A DNA stretch of 64,000 nucleotides from the NCBI GenBank assembly GCA_028279515.1, contig JANQNQ010000005.1:248001-312000 (forward strand). Direction: 5' to 3'. This DNA comes from Flavobacteriaceae bacterium (GTDB taxonomy: Bacteria; Bacteroidota; Bacteroidia; Flavobacteriales; Flavobacteriaceae). This document shows positions 18,017-27,280 of this stretch, one piece after another. A program made the position numbers and the translations under genes. Within the stretch, counting starts at the first letter, position 1, and each line of letters starts with the position of its first letter. Under the pieces are notes generated by a model that did not search any database, had not been told where the DNA came from, and saw only the letters and a list, made by a program, of their open reading frames with translations.

Positions 18017-19486
18017 ATGAAGAAAACCATTATTTGCATACTGTCTGCGACCATGTTATTCTCGTGTAAACAAGAGAAGAAACCCGATGCGGTTTCGGCA
18101 GCGGCAGATGCTGTAAAAACTGAGATGAAACCAATATCACAAGAAGAGATACAAAGTGCAGTAATTTACGAAGCCAACATTCGTCAATATTCGGCAGAAG
18201 GAACCTTCGAAGCATTTACAAAAGATATTCCCAGGCTCAAGGAAATGGGCGTAAAGATTTTATGGCTCATGCCGATCTATCCGATTTCCGAGACCAAAAG
18301 AAAGGCCAAAGGAGATCTATTTGCATCTGATATTGAAGATCCAGAAGAACGTAAAAAGTACCTCGGGAGCTACTATGCCGTTTCCGATTTTAGAGCCGTG
18401 AACCCTGAGTTCGGAACCATTGATGATTTCAGAAAGCTTTTGAAAACTGCCCATGAAAACGAAATCTACGTCATCTTAGACTGGGTGCCAAATCATACAG
18501 GATGGGACCACGTTTGGCTCAAAGATCATCCAGAATTCTACACCAAAAATGATAAAGGAGAAATTACCGATCCATTGAATGATGACGGTACCCCTGTCGG
18601 TTGGGCCGATGTGGCAGATTTAAATTATGACAATCAAGAACTCCGAAAGACCATGATAGCAGATATGCTGTATTGGCTTGAAGAAGAAGGTATCGATGGA
18701 TTTAGATGCGACGTGGCCGGAAGTGTGCCAACCGATTTCTGGGAAGAAGCCATTCCGCAATTGCGAGCCAAGAAAGACATTTTTATGTTGGCTGAAGCGT
18801 GGGAGCCCGAGTTGTTAAAAGGAGATCTTTTTGACATGGCCTACGGATGGGATACGCATCACCGAATGAACGATATTGCACAAGGTAAAGAAACGGTCGA
18901 AGCATGGGACAAGCGTATGGAGTCAATTAGTGAAATGTACGAAGGCGATGATATCCTGATGAATTTCACTTCCAATCATGACGAAAACTCATGGAATGGT
19001 ACAGTGTACGAACGTATGGGCGATGCAGCCGAAACATTCGCGGCGCTTAGTTATGTGGCGCCAGGAATGCCCTTGATCTATTCAGGCCAGGAGTACGATA
19101 TGGACAAGCGATTGAAGTTTTTCGAAAAAGATACCATTCAAAAAAATAGCCACAAGTTCTTCGAAGTGTATCAAAAATTGGGAGCGCTTAAAAATTCGCA
19201 CCCAGCGTTGCATAGCGGAAAAGATCCTGCTAGTTACACAAGGCTCAAAACGTCCGATGACTCCTCAGTGCTTGCCTTTGAGCGAAAAAAGGGAGAAGAA
19301 CGCATCGTGTTTGTGGCAAACCTTTCCAAAGAAATTGCAAAGGTAAAAGTAGATTTTGAAGGAAAATTTGTAAATTACATGAAGCAAGATGTCATTTCTT
19401 TTTCAAAAGAAACAGATCACACAATTAAACCGTGGGGTTTTGCTATATTTGTAGAACAAGTTGATCATGCAAAGCATGGTCATTAA
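18017..19486 (+). CDS. GH13 alpha-amylase-family lipoprotein
   Basis: 489 aa. The signal peptide ends in MLFSCKQ (Cys17), a lipoprotein signal. The GH13 barrel starts almost directly after it: ILWLMPIYPI (beta3 region), VILDWVPNHTGWDH, the nucleophile GFRCDVAG (Asp232), acid/base FMLAEAWEP (Glu260) and TSNHDENSW (Asp322). A C-terminal beta domain completes it. It lacks the N-terminal sandwich of the upstream GH13 enzyme, so the operon encodes two different GH13 types. It is the last gene of the plus-strand starch operon, and the terminator at 19543 follows. Confidence 0.92.
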   Translation: MKKTIICILSATMLFSCKQEKKPDAVSAAADAVKTEMKPISQEEIQSAVIYEANIRQYSAEGTFEAFTKDIPRLKEMGVKILWLMPIYPISETKRKAKGDLFASDIEDPEERKKYLGSYYAVSDFRAVNPEFGTIDDFRKLLKTAHENEIYVILDWVPNHTGWDHVWLKDHPEFYTKNDKGEITDPLNDDGTPVGWADVADLNYDNQELRKTMIADMLYWLEEEGIDGFRCDVAGSVPTDFWEEAIPQLRAKKDIFMLAEAWEPELLKGDLFDMAYGWDTHHRMNDIAQGKETVEAWDKRMESISEMYEGDDILMNFTSNHDENSWNGTVYERMGDAAETFAALSYVAPGMPLIYSGQEYDMDKRLKFFEKDTIQKNSHKFFEVYQKLGALKNSHPALHSGKDPASYTRLKTSDDSSVLAFERKKGEERIVFVANLSKEIAKVKVDFEGKFVNYMKQDVISFSKETDHTIKPWGFAIFVEQVDHAKHGH

Positions 19487-19542
19487 TATATTTGTAACCG
19501 AGTCCAGCCTTTCCAAGTAAACAAACCATTCGGTCACAATAG

Positions 19543-19575
19543 AACGCCATTCCTTTCAAGGATGGCGTTTTTTAT
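19543..19575 (+). terminator. Rho-independent terminator after the starch operon
   Basis: AACGCCATTCCTT (19543-19555) pairs with AAGGATGGCGTT (19558-19569), with one bulged T and a 2-nt loop, followed by a T-run. It ends transcription of the permease-to-amylase operon. Confidence 0.85.
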
Positions 19576-19577
19576 AG

Positions 19578-19585
19578 TACATTTG
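19578..19585 (+). promoter_or_regulatory. Predicted -7 promoter element of the glycerophosphodiesterase gene
   Basis: TACATTTG matches the Bacteroidota -7 consensus TAnnTTTG and lies 17 bp before the start codon. The -33 element would fall inside the preceding terminator and is poor. Confidence 0.4.
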
Positions 19586-19602
19586 AAAGCAAAATAACAG
19601 GA

Positions 19603-20358
19603 ATGAAATTAGCTAAATACGGTGTCATCTTTTCAGTATGCGCACTCTTTCTAAATTGTACAAACGTGAAACAGGACATGATGGTTATAGGGCATAGAGG
19701 GGCCAAAGGACATGTGGCAGAGAACACCCTAGAATCGATTGAAAAAGCACTCGAGCTAGGTGCTGATGGTGTTGAGATCGATGTATTTAGATGTGACAGC
19801 GGAGAGATCGTCCTTATGCATGATGAGACCGTAGACAGAACTACCAACGGAAGTGGTTATATTGAAGACCTTAGTGTCTTTCAGATCAATTCACTAACGG
19901 TAGAAGGAAAATACAAGATTCCTATCTTACAAGATGTACTAAAACTTCTTCAAGGAAAGGCAAAGCTCAACATTGAACTGAAAGGAAAGAAAACAGCCGA
20001 TAAAGTATCACATATTGTCAATTACTACATTGAAAATAGAGGATGGCATGCCGGTGATATCTTGGTTTCAAGTTTCAATTGGGACGAGTTGAGAAGCTTT
20101 CGCGAGCGTAATGATAAAGTCCCGATTGGAGTATTGACTGAAGAAGACCCGCTGAAGGCGTTGGCTGTGGCCAAAGAGCTCAATGCCTATGCGATTCACC
20201 CTGATTTCAAAACCTTGACAGCCGAAAATGTCGAAGAGATCCAAGATGCCGGATTTAAAATTTTTACCTGGACGGTCAATGAGCCAGAAGACATCCAACG
20301 AATCAAAGAACTCGGAGTTGACGCGATCATTAGTGACTATCCAGAGCGAGTTAAATAA
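19603..20358 (+). CDS. Glycerophosphodiester phosphodiesterase lipoprotein
   Basis: 251 aa. The signal peptide has a lipobox-like FLNC. The GDPD TIM-barrel motifs are clear: VIGHRGAKGHVAENT (active-site His and Arg), GVEIDVFRCDSGEIVLMHDE (metal Glu/Asp and second His) and the C-terminal IFTWTVNEPEDIQRI. The enzyme hydrolyses glycerophosphodiesters to glycerol 3-phosphate and an alcohol, probably at the periplasmic face. It follows the starch-operon terminator and has its own predicted -7 element. The next gene starts 22 bp after its stop, so the two may be co-transcribed. Confidence 0.9.
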   Translation: MKLAKYGVIFSVCALFLNCTNVKQDMMVIGHRGAKGHVAENTLESIEKALELGADGVEIDVFRCDSGEIVLMHDETVDRTTNGSGYIEDLSVFQINSLTVEGKYKIPILQDVLKLLQGKAKLNIELKGKKTADKVSHIVNYYIENRGWHAGDILVSSFNWDELRSFRERNDKVPIGVLTEEDPLKALAVAKELNAYAIHPDFKTLTAENVEEIQDAGFKIFTWTVNEPEDIQRIKELGVDAIISDYPERVK

Positions 20359-20380
20359 TCCCTCTTCTTAATACAACCTC

Positions 20381-21631
20381 ATGCAAAAAGAAGTGATCAT
20401 TGTGGGCGGAGGAGCTGCTGGTTTTTTTGCGGCGATTCATATCGCTGAGGCGCAGCCCAATATTAAAGTGACCATACTTGAGCGCGGAGGAGAAGTACTG
20501 ACCAAAGTGAGAGTATCCGGTGGAGGACGTTGCAATGTTACCCATGCCGAGTTTGATCCAGGCGAATTGGTGCAACATTATCCAAGGGGCGAAAGAGAGC
20601 TATTAGGTCCATTTCATACCTTTTGTTCGGGCGACACAGTGGCGTTCTTTGAAGAACGCGGCGTCGAACTTAAGATTGAGTCCGACGGACGCATGTTTCC
20701 GACAACCGATTCTTCACAAAGCATTATTGATTGTTTTTTAGCGGAAACCGAACGACTCGGTGTGAGCGTCTTGACGAATCATTCGGTCAAAAATATTCAG
20801 AAGGAAGGATCACGCTGGAAGCTACAAACCAATATGAAAGATTTCGAGTGCGACCAACTACTTATGACTACCGGAAGCAACCCAAAAATGTGGAAGGTGC
20901 TTGAAGGTTTAGGACATACCATTGTACCGCCAGTTCCGTCGCTGTTTACGTTTAACATAAAAGACCCTCGTATCAACGGATTGATGGGAGTGGCGACGTC
21001 GGCACAAGTTCAATTATTGGATGCGAAACAAAACCCACTTAAAGAAGACAACCAAAAAAGAGCCGATAGAGGCGGCAGCGAAGGTCCGTTGCTAATAACC
21101 CACTGGGGGATGAGCGGTCCCGCTATTTTAAAACTTTCGGCTTGGGGAGCACGAGCACTGCATCGTATCAAATACAGTTTTTCGATTCAAGTAAATTGGG
21201 TTCCCGAGTTAGAAGAAGAAGCGGTGGTTGAGCGATTAAAGGATACCAAAGCGTCACAACCTAAGAAAACAGTACTTAAGACCAACGTTTTCGAACTACC
21301 AAAGCGTCTGTGGCAAAGTTTGATTTTGGCTTCCAAAATTCAAGAGTCCGAACGCTGGGCAGATATATCCAACAAAAAGATAGAAGTTTTGGCTGCTCAA
21401 CTGACACGAGCTATTTTTCACGTCAACGGAAAAAGTACCTTCAAAGAAGAGTTTGTAACTGCAGGAGGGATTGACTTAAAAGAGGTCAACTTCAAGACCT
21501 TTGAGAGTAAGGTACACAAGGAATTATACTTTGCAGGAGAAATTCTTGACATTGACGCAGTTACAGGAGGCTTCAATTTTCAGAACGCATGGACAGGTGC
21601 GTACATCGCTGCGAAGACGATTAGCTCGTAA
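20381..21631 (+). CDS. BaiN/HI0933-family FAD-dependent oxidoreductase
   Basis: 416 aa. The N-terminal dinucleotide-binding motif is IVGGGAAGFFAA, followed by VRVSGGGRCNVTHAE, diagnostic of the HI0933/BaiN flavoprotein family, and a C-terminal AGEILDIDAVTGGFNFQ that contacts FAD. There is no signal peptide, so it is cytoplasmic. The physiological substrate is unknown for most members; BaiN itself was linked to bile-acid dehydroxylation and should not be assumed here. It lies 22 bp after the glycerophosphodiesterase gene. Confidence 0.85.
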   Translation: MQKEVIIVGGGAAGFFAAIHIAEAQPNIKVTILERGGEVLTKVRVSGGGRCNVTHAEFDPGELVQHYPRGERELLGPFHTFCSGDTVAFFEERGVELKIESDGRMFPTTDSSQSIIDCFLAETERLGVSVLTNHSVKNIQKEGSRWKLQTNMKDFECDQLLMTTGSNPKMWKVLEGLGHTIVPPVPSLFTFNIKDPRINGLMGVATSAQVQLLDAKQNPLKEDNQKRADRGGSEGPLLITHWGMSGPAILKLSAWGARALHRIKYSFSIQVNWVPELEEEAVVERLKDTKASQPKKTVLKTNVFELPKRLWQSLILASKIQESERWADISNKKIEVLAAQLTRAIFHVNGKSTFKEEFVTAGGIDLKEVNFKTFESKVHKELYFAGEILDIDAVTGGFNFQNAWTGAYIAAKTISS

Positions 21632-21755
21632 CGTTCTTTCTTACAGAACGATGATTTAATTATCAACAATCCCCGAATGCCCTTTTATTTCTAGTAAAGT
21701 TTACTATATTAGCGAAGTTTAACAATTTTTAACAAGAAAATTTAACCCAAAGATT

Positions 21756-22538
21756 ATGAGAACAACCAAGACGCTAGCCTACTTGTTACTTTTCGTTTTT
21801 ATGGGAGTTAACTCTGCTTTTGCAGAAGATACACCAGTAAAAACACTTCTTACAGACTACATCAGTGCCATCAATAACTTAGGCAACGGCACCACAAAAG
21901 ACGACGTATTAAAGTTGTTTAACAACCGATACAAGAGTAATACCGCATACGTTAGATTATCTGGTACGATCACAAGATCAAGCAGTGGTACAGAGGAAGT
22001 TGCCACCTTACTTGATGAGATCATGAATGATAACAACTACAGCTTCAGACTTTCATTAGGTCAGATTTTATACGAAACACAAAAAGAACGCGCAGGAATC
22101 ATCGCTGCAACCGTAGATTTCGAATCAACGATCGATGGTAAACTTGCCGAAAAAGGAACCATGCTTATGAACTTGGTTGCTACCGTAGTAAACGGTGAGT
22201 GGAAGATCGTTCACAACAACATGGTGCGTATCTCAGAATCTAAAGATATCGGAAACTGTGTTTGCTACCTATACGCTAAAGGGTCTACGAAATATGTAAC
22301 CGAAGTATACTATCCAGCAGGAGTTGAGTACGGACAAACATTCGAAGCGTTCCGTGTAACTTCAAAAGACGGACAACGTGTGATCAAGTCAGATGCTCAT
22401 GAGTTCGTATGGGATAAAGAAGGAAACTTAAGTTACGACGGTAGAACGATCGGAACAACTGACGATTCTCGCGAAGCCATCGAGATGGCGTTGAGAGATC
22501 TTTACAAAGAGTCTTGCGTTCAGATTCTTTTCAACTAA
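21756..22538 (+). CDS. Secreted NTF2-like protein of unknown function
   Basis: 260 aa with a clear Sec signal peptide (LLLFVFMGVNSAFAED). Residues about 27-170 look like a cone-shaped NTF2/SnoaL-type fold (TLLTDYISAINNLGNGTTKDDVLKLFNNRY, shown in pieces: LLTDYISAINN and DVLKLFNNRY), with the pairing strands TMLMNLVATVVNGEWKIVH. The second half (about 170-260) is not a domain I recognise. It stands alone, with a terminator directly after it. The codon pattern (frequent TAC, AAC, GAA, GGA) suggests fair expression. Function is unknown. Confidence 0.75.
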   Translation: MRTTKTLAYLLLFVFMGVNSAFAEDTPVKTLLTDYISAINNLGNGTTKDDVLKLFNNRYKSNTAYVRLSGTITRSSSGTEEVATLLDEIMNDNNYSFRLSLGQILYETQKERAGIIAATVDFESTIDGKLAEKGTMLMNLVATVVNGEWKIVHNNMVRISESKDIGNCVCYLYAKGSTKYVTEVYYPAGVEYGQTFEAFRVTSKDGQRVIKSDAHEFVWDKEGNLSYDGRTIGTTDDSREAIEMALRDLYKESCVQILFN

Positions 22539-22562
22539 GAAGACATTACAACTTATCATATC

Positions 22563-22589
22563 AAAAGCTCCGTTCACGGAGCTTTTTTT
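22563..22589 (+). terminator. Rho-independent terminator
   Basis: AAAAGCTCCG (22563-22572), loop TTCA, CGGAGCTTTT (22577-22586), then more T. It closes the secreted NTF2-like gene. Confidence 0.85.
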
Positions 22590-22627
22590 GTTTATGTCTA
22601 CGATCGTTTGGCAAAGTTCTAGTTTGG

Positions 22628-22650
22628 CTCCCCTCTTTTTAGAGGGGAAG
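22628..22650. repeat. Short hairpin repeat of the CCCCTCT/AGAGGGG type
   Basis: CCCCTCT (22630-22636), TTTT, AGAGGGG (22641-22647). The same hairpin recurs at 29778, 30009 and 50114. It is followed by a low-complexity ACACCCAACACCCAAAACC stretch (about 22704-22731). Confidence 0.6.
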
Positions 22651-22729
22651 TTTTATTATTAAACACTCAAATCTTCGCTACACTTTGACCTAGGAATAAA
22701 AACAACACCCAACACCCAAAACCAAACAC

Positions 22730-23206
22730 CTAGTTCAATTGCCAAATACTAAAGTTCAGTATAGTAGCAAAACACACCCAAGCCAAATAAGGATACAGAA
22801 GATAAGCCGCCTTCCTATCGACGATCTTAAACCACTTGATGGTTAGTAAGATCATCACAACAAGCGAAAGAATAACCATCAACGCCATGCCAGGTTCCCT
22901 TAAGCCAAAGAAAACGATACTCCAGAGTCCGTTGAGCAATAGCTGAAACCCAAAATGATACAAGGCTGTTTTTACCCATTTATGATAAAAACCTCTGCTC
23001 CAGACCATACCCGCAGCAATTCCCATGAGAATATAAAGCACCGTCCAAACCGGAGCAAAAATCCAATCGGGCGGGTTAAATGAAGGCTTGTTGAGCGTCG
23101 CGTACCACGTATTTACACTACTGGCAGTGGCACTCGCAGACAAAAAGCCAATGACAAGACACACGGCTACGGCGATCAAAATCCTGGTCAGGGTCTTTGA
23201 CATCAT
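22730..23206 (-). CDS. tspO: TspO/MBR family tryptophan-rich membrane protein
   Basis: 158 aa with five hydrophobic segments. Family marks are WYATLNKPSFNPPDWIFAPV, WTVLYILMGIAAGMVW and the C-terminal YLAWVCFATILNFSIWQLN. TspO proteins bind porphyrins and related ligands in membranes, and in bacteria have been tied to tetrapyrrole and stress signalling. It is transcribed convergently with the NTF2-like gene and divergently from the mevalonate cluster, so it probably stands alone. Its stop lies at the edge of the low-complexity repeat tail. Confidence 0.92.
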   Translation of the reverse strand: MMSKTLTRILIAVAVCLVIGFLSASATASSVNTWYATLNKPSFNPPDWIFAPVWTVLYILMGIAAGMVWSRGFYHKWVKTALYHFGFQLLLNGLWSIVFFGLREPGMALMVILSLVVMILLTIKWFKIVDRKAAYLLYPYLAWVCFATILNFSIWQLN

Positions 23207-23234
23207 AGGAAATAGGTTTTCACTAAAATAAGGA

Positions 23235-23265
23235 TTTATCGAATAATGTTAAAAAACTATCTTTG
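23235..23265 (+). promoter_or_regulatory. Predicted promoter of the mevalonate cluster
   Basis: TTTA (23235-23238), 19 bp spacer, TATCTTTG (23258-23265), a full match to TAnnTTTG. It lies 20 bp before the mvaD start codon. Confidence 0.6.
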
Positions 23266-23285
23266 CACAAACTCTAAGCAGTACA

Positions 23286-24368
23286 ATGACCGAAACAGCG
23301 TTTATCCCTGATTCATATACAGCAACGGTCCAAAAAGGAACCGTCACTTATAAATCTCCCAGCAACATCGCACTCGTAAAGTATTGGGGCAAAAAGGCCC
23401 ACCAGATACCCGAAAACCCATCTATTAGTTTTACGCTGGACGCTTGCGCCACCACCACAAAATTAACGTACGAAAAGCGTGCAGAAAAAGCCAGTGACTT
23501 TACGTTCGACCTTTTTTTCGAAGGAAAACCTAAGGAAGATTTTAAGCCAAAGATCATCACCTTCTTCGAACGCGTAGAAAAGTATCTTCCGTTTTTGAAG
23601 GAATACGACTTTACGATCGAAACACAAAACTCCTTTCCGCATAGCTCGGGTATTGCTTCGTCAGCCAGCGGAATGAGCGCACTCTCGTTATGTTTGATGA
23701 GCCTCGAAAAGGAATTGAACCCAAGCATGACCGAGGAGCAATTCAAACAAAAAGCGTCCTTCCTGGCGAGATTAGGTTCAGGCAGTGCCTGCCGTAGTAT
23801 TGAAGGCGATTTGATTGTTTGGGGAGCCCATGAGCAGACACAAGGAAGTTCGGACCTTTTCGGCATAAAATATCCGTACGAAGTACATGAGAATTTCAAA
23901 AGATACCATGACACGATCCTTTTGGTAGACAAAGGAGAAAAGCAAGTAAGTAGTACAGTAGGGCACGGCCTCATGCATGGACATCCCTTTGCGCAACAGC
24001 GATTTGCACAAGCCCATGAAAATCTAACAACCCTGCAAGAGATATTCAAAACAGGCGACTTAAAGGCCTTCATAAAAATTGTCGAAAGTGAAGCGCTGAC
24101 ACTGCATGCGATGATGATGACCAGCATGCCGTATTTCATTTTGATGAAGCCCAATACATTGTCAATTATCAACAAGATTTGGGCCTTTAGAGAGCGTACA
24201 GGGTCTCATGTTTGCTTTACACTAGATGCAGGAGCTAATGTACATGTTCTGTATCCAGAAAACGAAGCAACAGAAGTATATGAATTTATTAAGGATGAAT
24301 TAGTTGGCTATTGCCAAAACGGACACTATATTTGTGACCGAATAGGTTTTGGGGCGAAAAAATTGTAA
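23286..24368 (+). CDS. mvaD: Diphosphomevalonate decarboxylase
   Basis: 360 aa, GHMP superfamily. SPSNIALVKYWGKK near the N-terminus is the decarboxylase signature, FPHSSGIASSASGMSAL is the phosphate-binding loop, and LGSGSACRSIEGDLIVWGAH carries the catalytic Arg and Asp region. It converts mevalonate 5-diphosphate to isopentenyl diphosphate in the cytoplasm. It heads a run with a GHMP kinase and a UbiA prenyltransferase. Flavobacteriia use the mevalonate route, which fits. Confidence 0.94.
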   Translation: MTETAFIPDSYTATVQKGTVTYKSPSNIALVKYWGKKAHQIPENPSISFTLDACATTTKLTYEKRAEKASDFTFDLFFEGKPKEDFKPKIITFFERVEKYLPFLKEYDFTIETQNSFPHSSGIASSASGMSALSLCLMSLEKELNPSMTEEQFKQKASFLARLGSGSACRSIEGDLIVWGAHEQTQGSSDLFGIKYPYEVHENFKRYHDTILLVDKGEKQVSSTVGHGLMHGHPFAQQRFAQAHENLTTLQEIFKTGDLKAFIKIVESEALTLHAMMMTSMPYFILMKPNTLSIINKIWAFRERTGSHVCFTLDAGANVHVLYPENEATEVYEFIKDELVGYCQNGHYICDRIGFGAKKL

Positions 24369-24430
24369 TTTAGAACCAATGTTCATCCCAAGATCACTTT
24401 GAACAGCATACAAAAAAATTGCAGCTGAAA

Positions 24431-25369
24431 ATGAAAGGACCATTGTTTTACTCAAAGATCCTACTCTTTGGAGAGTATGGAATCATTAAAGATTCTAAAG
24501 GACTATCCATTCCCTATAACTTTTACAACGGAGCATTGAAAGTAGATGCAAATCCGTCAGAAGAAGCCAAGAGTTCCAACAAAAGTTTAACCGATTTCGC
24601 AAACTATTTAGAAGCCTTGCAAGAACGCGCTCCTGAGTTGGTAACTTTTGACATAGATGCACTTAAAAACCACGTGTCTGAAGGGATGTACTTTGATAGT
24701 AGCATTCCGCAAGGATATGGAGTAGGAAGTAGTGGTGCTTTGGTGGCTGCGATCTACGACAAGTATGCACATGATAAAATCACCGTGTTGGAGAATCTAA
24801 CGCGTGAGAAATTGCTAAAGCTCAAGGCGATCTTTGGAGAGATGGAGTCATTTTTCCATGGAAAATCTTCAGGTCTAGACCCGCTTAACAGCTACTTGAG
24901 CATTCCAATCTTGATCAATTCAAAAGACAATATCGAACCTACAGGGATTCCTTCTCAGAACGAAGCCGGAAAAGGTGCCGTATTCTTGTTAGATAGTGGG
25001 ATGACTGGGGAGACCGCTCCTATGGTAGGAATCTTTATGGATAACATGAAACAAGAAGGTTTCAGAAAGATGCTCAAGGACCAGTTTGTGAAATATACAG
25101 ACTTGTGTGTTGAAGATTTCTTGAAAGGTGACGTCAAGTCACTATTCAGTAACATCAAGCAATTATCGCATGTGGTGTTGGACAACTTCAAACCCATGAT
25201 TCCGAAGCAATTTCATACGTTGTGGAAAAAAGGAATCGAGTCAAACGACTACTACTTGAAACTTTGCGGTTCAGGAGGTGGAGGTTATTTCCTCGGGTTT
25301 ACTCAAGACCTTGAAAAAGCACAAAACGCACTTAAAGACTACAAGCTAGAGGTGGTGTACACCTTCTAA
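24431..25369 (+). CDS. Mevalonate kinase-like GHMP kinase
   Basis: 312 aa from the ATG at 24431 (a TTG at 24419 would add MQLK). It begins like GHMP kinases, FYSKILLFGEYGIIKDSKGL, with the ATP loop GYGVGSSGALVAAIY and GKSSGLDPLNSYLSIP holding the catalytic Asp, and LCGSGGGGYFLGF near the C-terminus. In Flavobacteriia this gene next to mvaD is annotated as mevalonate kinase; phosphomevalonate kinase cannot be excluded on sequence alone. It lies 62 bp after mvaD and 14 bp before the prenyltransferase. Confidence 0.85.
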   Translation: MKGPLFYSKILLFGEYGIIKDSKGLSIPYNFYNGALKVDANPSEEAKSSNKSLTDFANYLEALQERAPELVTFDIDALKNHVSEGMYFDSSIPQGYGVGSSGALVAAIYDKYAHDKITVLENLTREKLLKLKAIFGEMESFFHGKSSGLDPLNSYLSIPILINSKDNIEPTGIPSQNEAGKGAVFLLDSGMTGETAPMVGIFMDNMKQEGFRKMLKDQFVKYTDLCVEDFLKGDVKSLFSNIKQLSHVVLDNFKPMIPKQFHTLWKKGIESNDYYLKLCGSGGGGYFLGFTQDLEKAQNALKDYKLEVVYTF

Positions 25370-25383
25370 AATCAGTACAATAT

Positions 25384-26286
25384 ATGCTTTCCAGAAAGAA
25401 CAAACTACTGCTGCTAAAGTTCGTTAGTTTGTTTTCGATTGTGCGTGGGTATAACATTCTTGTGATCACGATCGCACAATACTTGGCAGCTGTCTACATA
25501 TTAGCACCCGATTGGCCGTTGAGCAAGGTGTTATTTGACCTTAACCTTTTTATGATCGTGACCGCATCGGCATTGGCCATTGCAGGCGGCTATATCATCA
25601 ATAACTTTTACGATGCCGAAAAAGACCTGATCAACCGCCCTAAAAAATCAATGTTAGATCGCTTGGTGAGTCAGCGTACGAAGCTCTCAACCTATTTTGT
25701 CCTGAATTTCATGTCGGTGTTCTTTGCAAGCTATGTATCGTTCAGAGCTGTGGTATTCTTTGCGCTGTACATTTTCGGCATATGGTTCTATTCGCACAAG
25801 TTGAAGAAGATCGCCTTTATCGGAAACCTCACTTCGGCCGTGCTTTCGATCACACCCTTTTTCGCGGTCTTTATTTACTACGGAAATTTTGAAAAGGTAA
25901 TTTTCGTACACGCGACCTTCCTATTTCTGTTAATTCTGATGCGCGAATTGATCAAGGATCTTGAGAACATAAAAGGAGACTTGGCGCAAAACTACAGAAC
26001 GATTCCAGTGTTGTACGGAGAACGCATGTCAAAGGTCTTACTGACGCTGCTTACATTGCTGACACTGGTCCCTATATATTTACTGGTCAATACGTTCGAT
26101 ATAGGTCATATGTACATTTATTTCTACGGAAGTGTAATGTTGCTGCTCGTATTTCTACTATTGCTTTGGAAGTCCAACGGACGCCCACACTATCTCTTAT
26201 TACACAACATTCTCAAGTTCATCATTGTCTTAGGGGTATTTAGTATCTTATTGATCGATGTAGACCTTGTTTTAAGTAGAATCTAA
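25384..26286 (+). CDS. UbiA-family prenyltransferase, probably geranylgeranylglyceryl-phosphate geranylgeranyltransferase
   Basis: 300 aa with 7-9 membrane segments. The two Asp-rich motifs are NNFYDAEKDLINRPKK (about 73-88) and KDLENIKGDLAQNYRT (about 191-206). They bind the prenyl diphosphate through Mg2+. The exact acceptor is an inference: Flavobacteriia homologues beside mvaD are usually named after the archaeal-type glycerol-phosphate geranylgeranyltransferase, but quinone or heme prenylation would use the same fold. It lies 14 bp after the kinase and 4 bp before the nitrilase. Confidence 0.8.
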   Translation: MLSRKNKLLLLKFVSLFSIVRGYNILVITIAQYLAAVYILAPDWPLSKVLFDLNLFMIVTASALAIAGGYIINNFYDAEKDLINRPKKSMLDRLVSQRTKLSTYFVLNFMSVFFASYVSFRAVVFFALYIFGIWFYSHKLKKIAFIGNLTSAVLSITPFFAVFIYYGNFEKVIFVHATFLFLLILMRELIKDLENIKGDLAQNYRTIPVLYGERMSKVLLTLLTLLTLVPIYLLVNTFDIGHMYIYFYGSVMLLLVFLLLLWKSNGRPHYLLLHNILKFIIVLGVFSILLIDVDLVLSRI

Positions 26287-26290
26287 ACAC

Positions 26291-27238
26291 ATGGAAAATC
26301 TTCTAAAAGTCGCACTTGCGCAAATCGCACCGGTCTGGTTAAACAAGCAAGGCACCTTGCAAAAGATCAAAGAACAAATAACGGAAGCCGCTCGTGAAAA
26401 TGTTGAGCTTATCGTATTTGGTGAAGCACTATTGCCAGGCTATCCGTTTTGGTTAGCACTTACAGGAGGCGCCGAGTGGGATAAAAAAGTGAACAAAGAG
26501 ATCCATGCACACTATGTGCGCAATGCTATTCAGATTGAGGCTGGTGAACTTGATGAGGTATGTGCTTTGGCCAAAGAACACAAGATGGCCATATATCTTG
26601 GTATGATGGAACGTGCCAAAGATCGTGGCGGACATAGTATCTACTGTTCCCTGGTCTATATCAATCCAGAAGGCAGCATCGAGTCAGTGCATAGAAAATT
26701 ACAACCAACCTACGACGAGCGCCTTACTTGGGCACCAGGTGATGGCAACGGTTTAAAAGTGCATCCACTGAAGCAGTTTACCGTAGGCGGATTGAATTGC
26801 TGGGAAAACTGGATGCCACTTCCACGCGCGGCACTTTACGGCATGGGCGAAAATCTACACATTGCAGTCTGGCCAGGCAGTGAACATAACACGAAAGACA
26901 TTACCCGCTTCATCGCTCGCGAATCACGCAGTTATGTGTTATCGGTCTCTAGTTTGATGACCAAAGATGATTTTCCAAAAGATACTCCGCACCTTTCCGC
27001 TATTTTAGAAAAGGCACCAGATATTCTGGGTAATGGCGGTTCATGCATTTCCGGGCCTGATGGGGAGTGGATTATTGAACCAGTGCTGAATAAAGAAGGA
27101 TTGATTGTCCAAACACTCGATTTTAACCGTGTGTATGAAGAACGCCAGAACTTTGACCCGGTTGGGCATTATTCGCGCCCTGACGTAACCCAATTGATGG
27201 TAAATACAGAGCGTCAGTCCACCATAAAATTCAAATAA
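26291..27238 (+). CDS. Nitrilase-superfamily carbon-nitrogen hydrolase
   Basis: 315 aa. The Glu-Lys-Cys triad is visible: VFGEALLPGYP (Glu45), HRKLQPTYDERLTW (Lys136) and GGLNCWENWMPLPR (Cys170). The motif LNCWENWMPLPR is of the true nitrilase branch, which converts nitriles to acids, rather than the amidase branches. The cytoplasmic substrate is unknown. It starts 4 bp after the prenyltransferase stop, so it is probably translated from the mevalonate transcript, yet it has no known role in isoprenoid synthesis. Confidence 0.87.
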   Translation: MENLLKVALAQIAPVWLNKQGTLQKIKEQITEAARENVELIVFGEALLPGYPFWLALTGGAEWDKKVNKEIHAHYVRNAIQIEAGELDEVCALAKEHKMAIYLGMMERAKDRGGHSIYCSLVYINPEGSIESVHRKLQPTYDERLTWAPGDGNGLKVHPLKQFTVGGLNCWENWMPLPRAALYGMGENLHIAVWPGSEHNTKDITRFIARESRSYVLSVSSLMTKDDFPKDTPHLSAILEKAPDILGNGGSCISGPDGEWIIEPVLNKEGLIVQTLDFNRVYEERQNFDPVGHYSRPDVTQLMVNTERQSTIKFK

Positions 27239-27280
27239 AGCCACCTTCCAAAACATAAAGTATTGGAATTTCGCGTTTTG

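Noticed and set aside
20381..21631. Bile-acid metabolism gene (BaiN)
   Set aside because: The family name derives from one member; the context gives no support for bile-acid chemistry in a marine bacterium.
23348..24175. A 275-codon open frame antisense to the mvaD gene
   Set aside because: It lies wholly inside a well-supported gene, has Ser/Cys/Arg-rich composition typical of antisense frames, and no recognisable domain.
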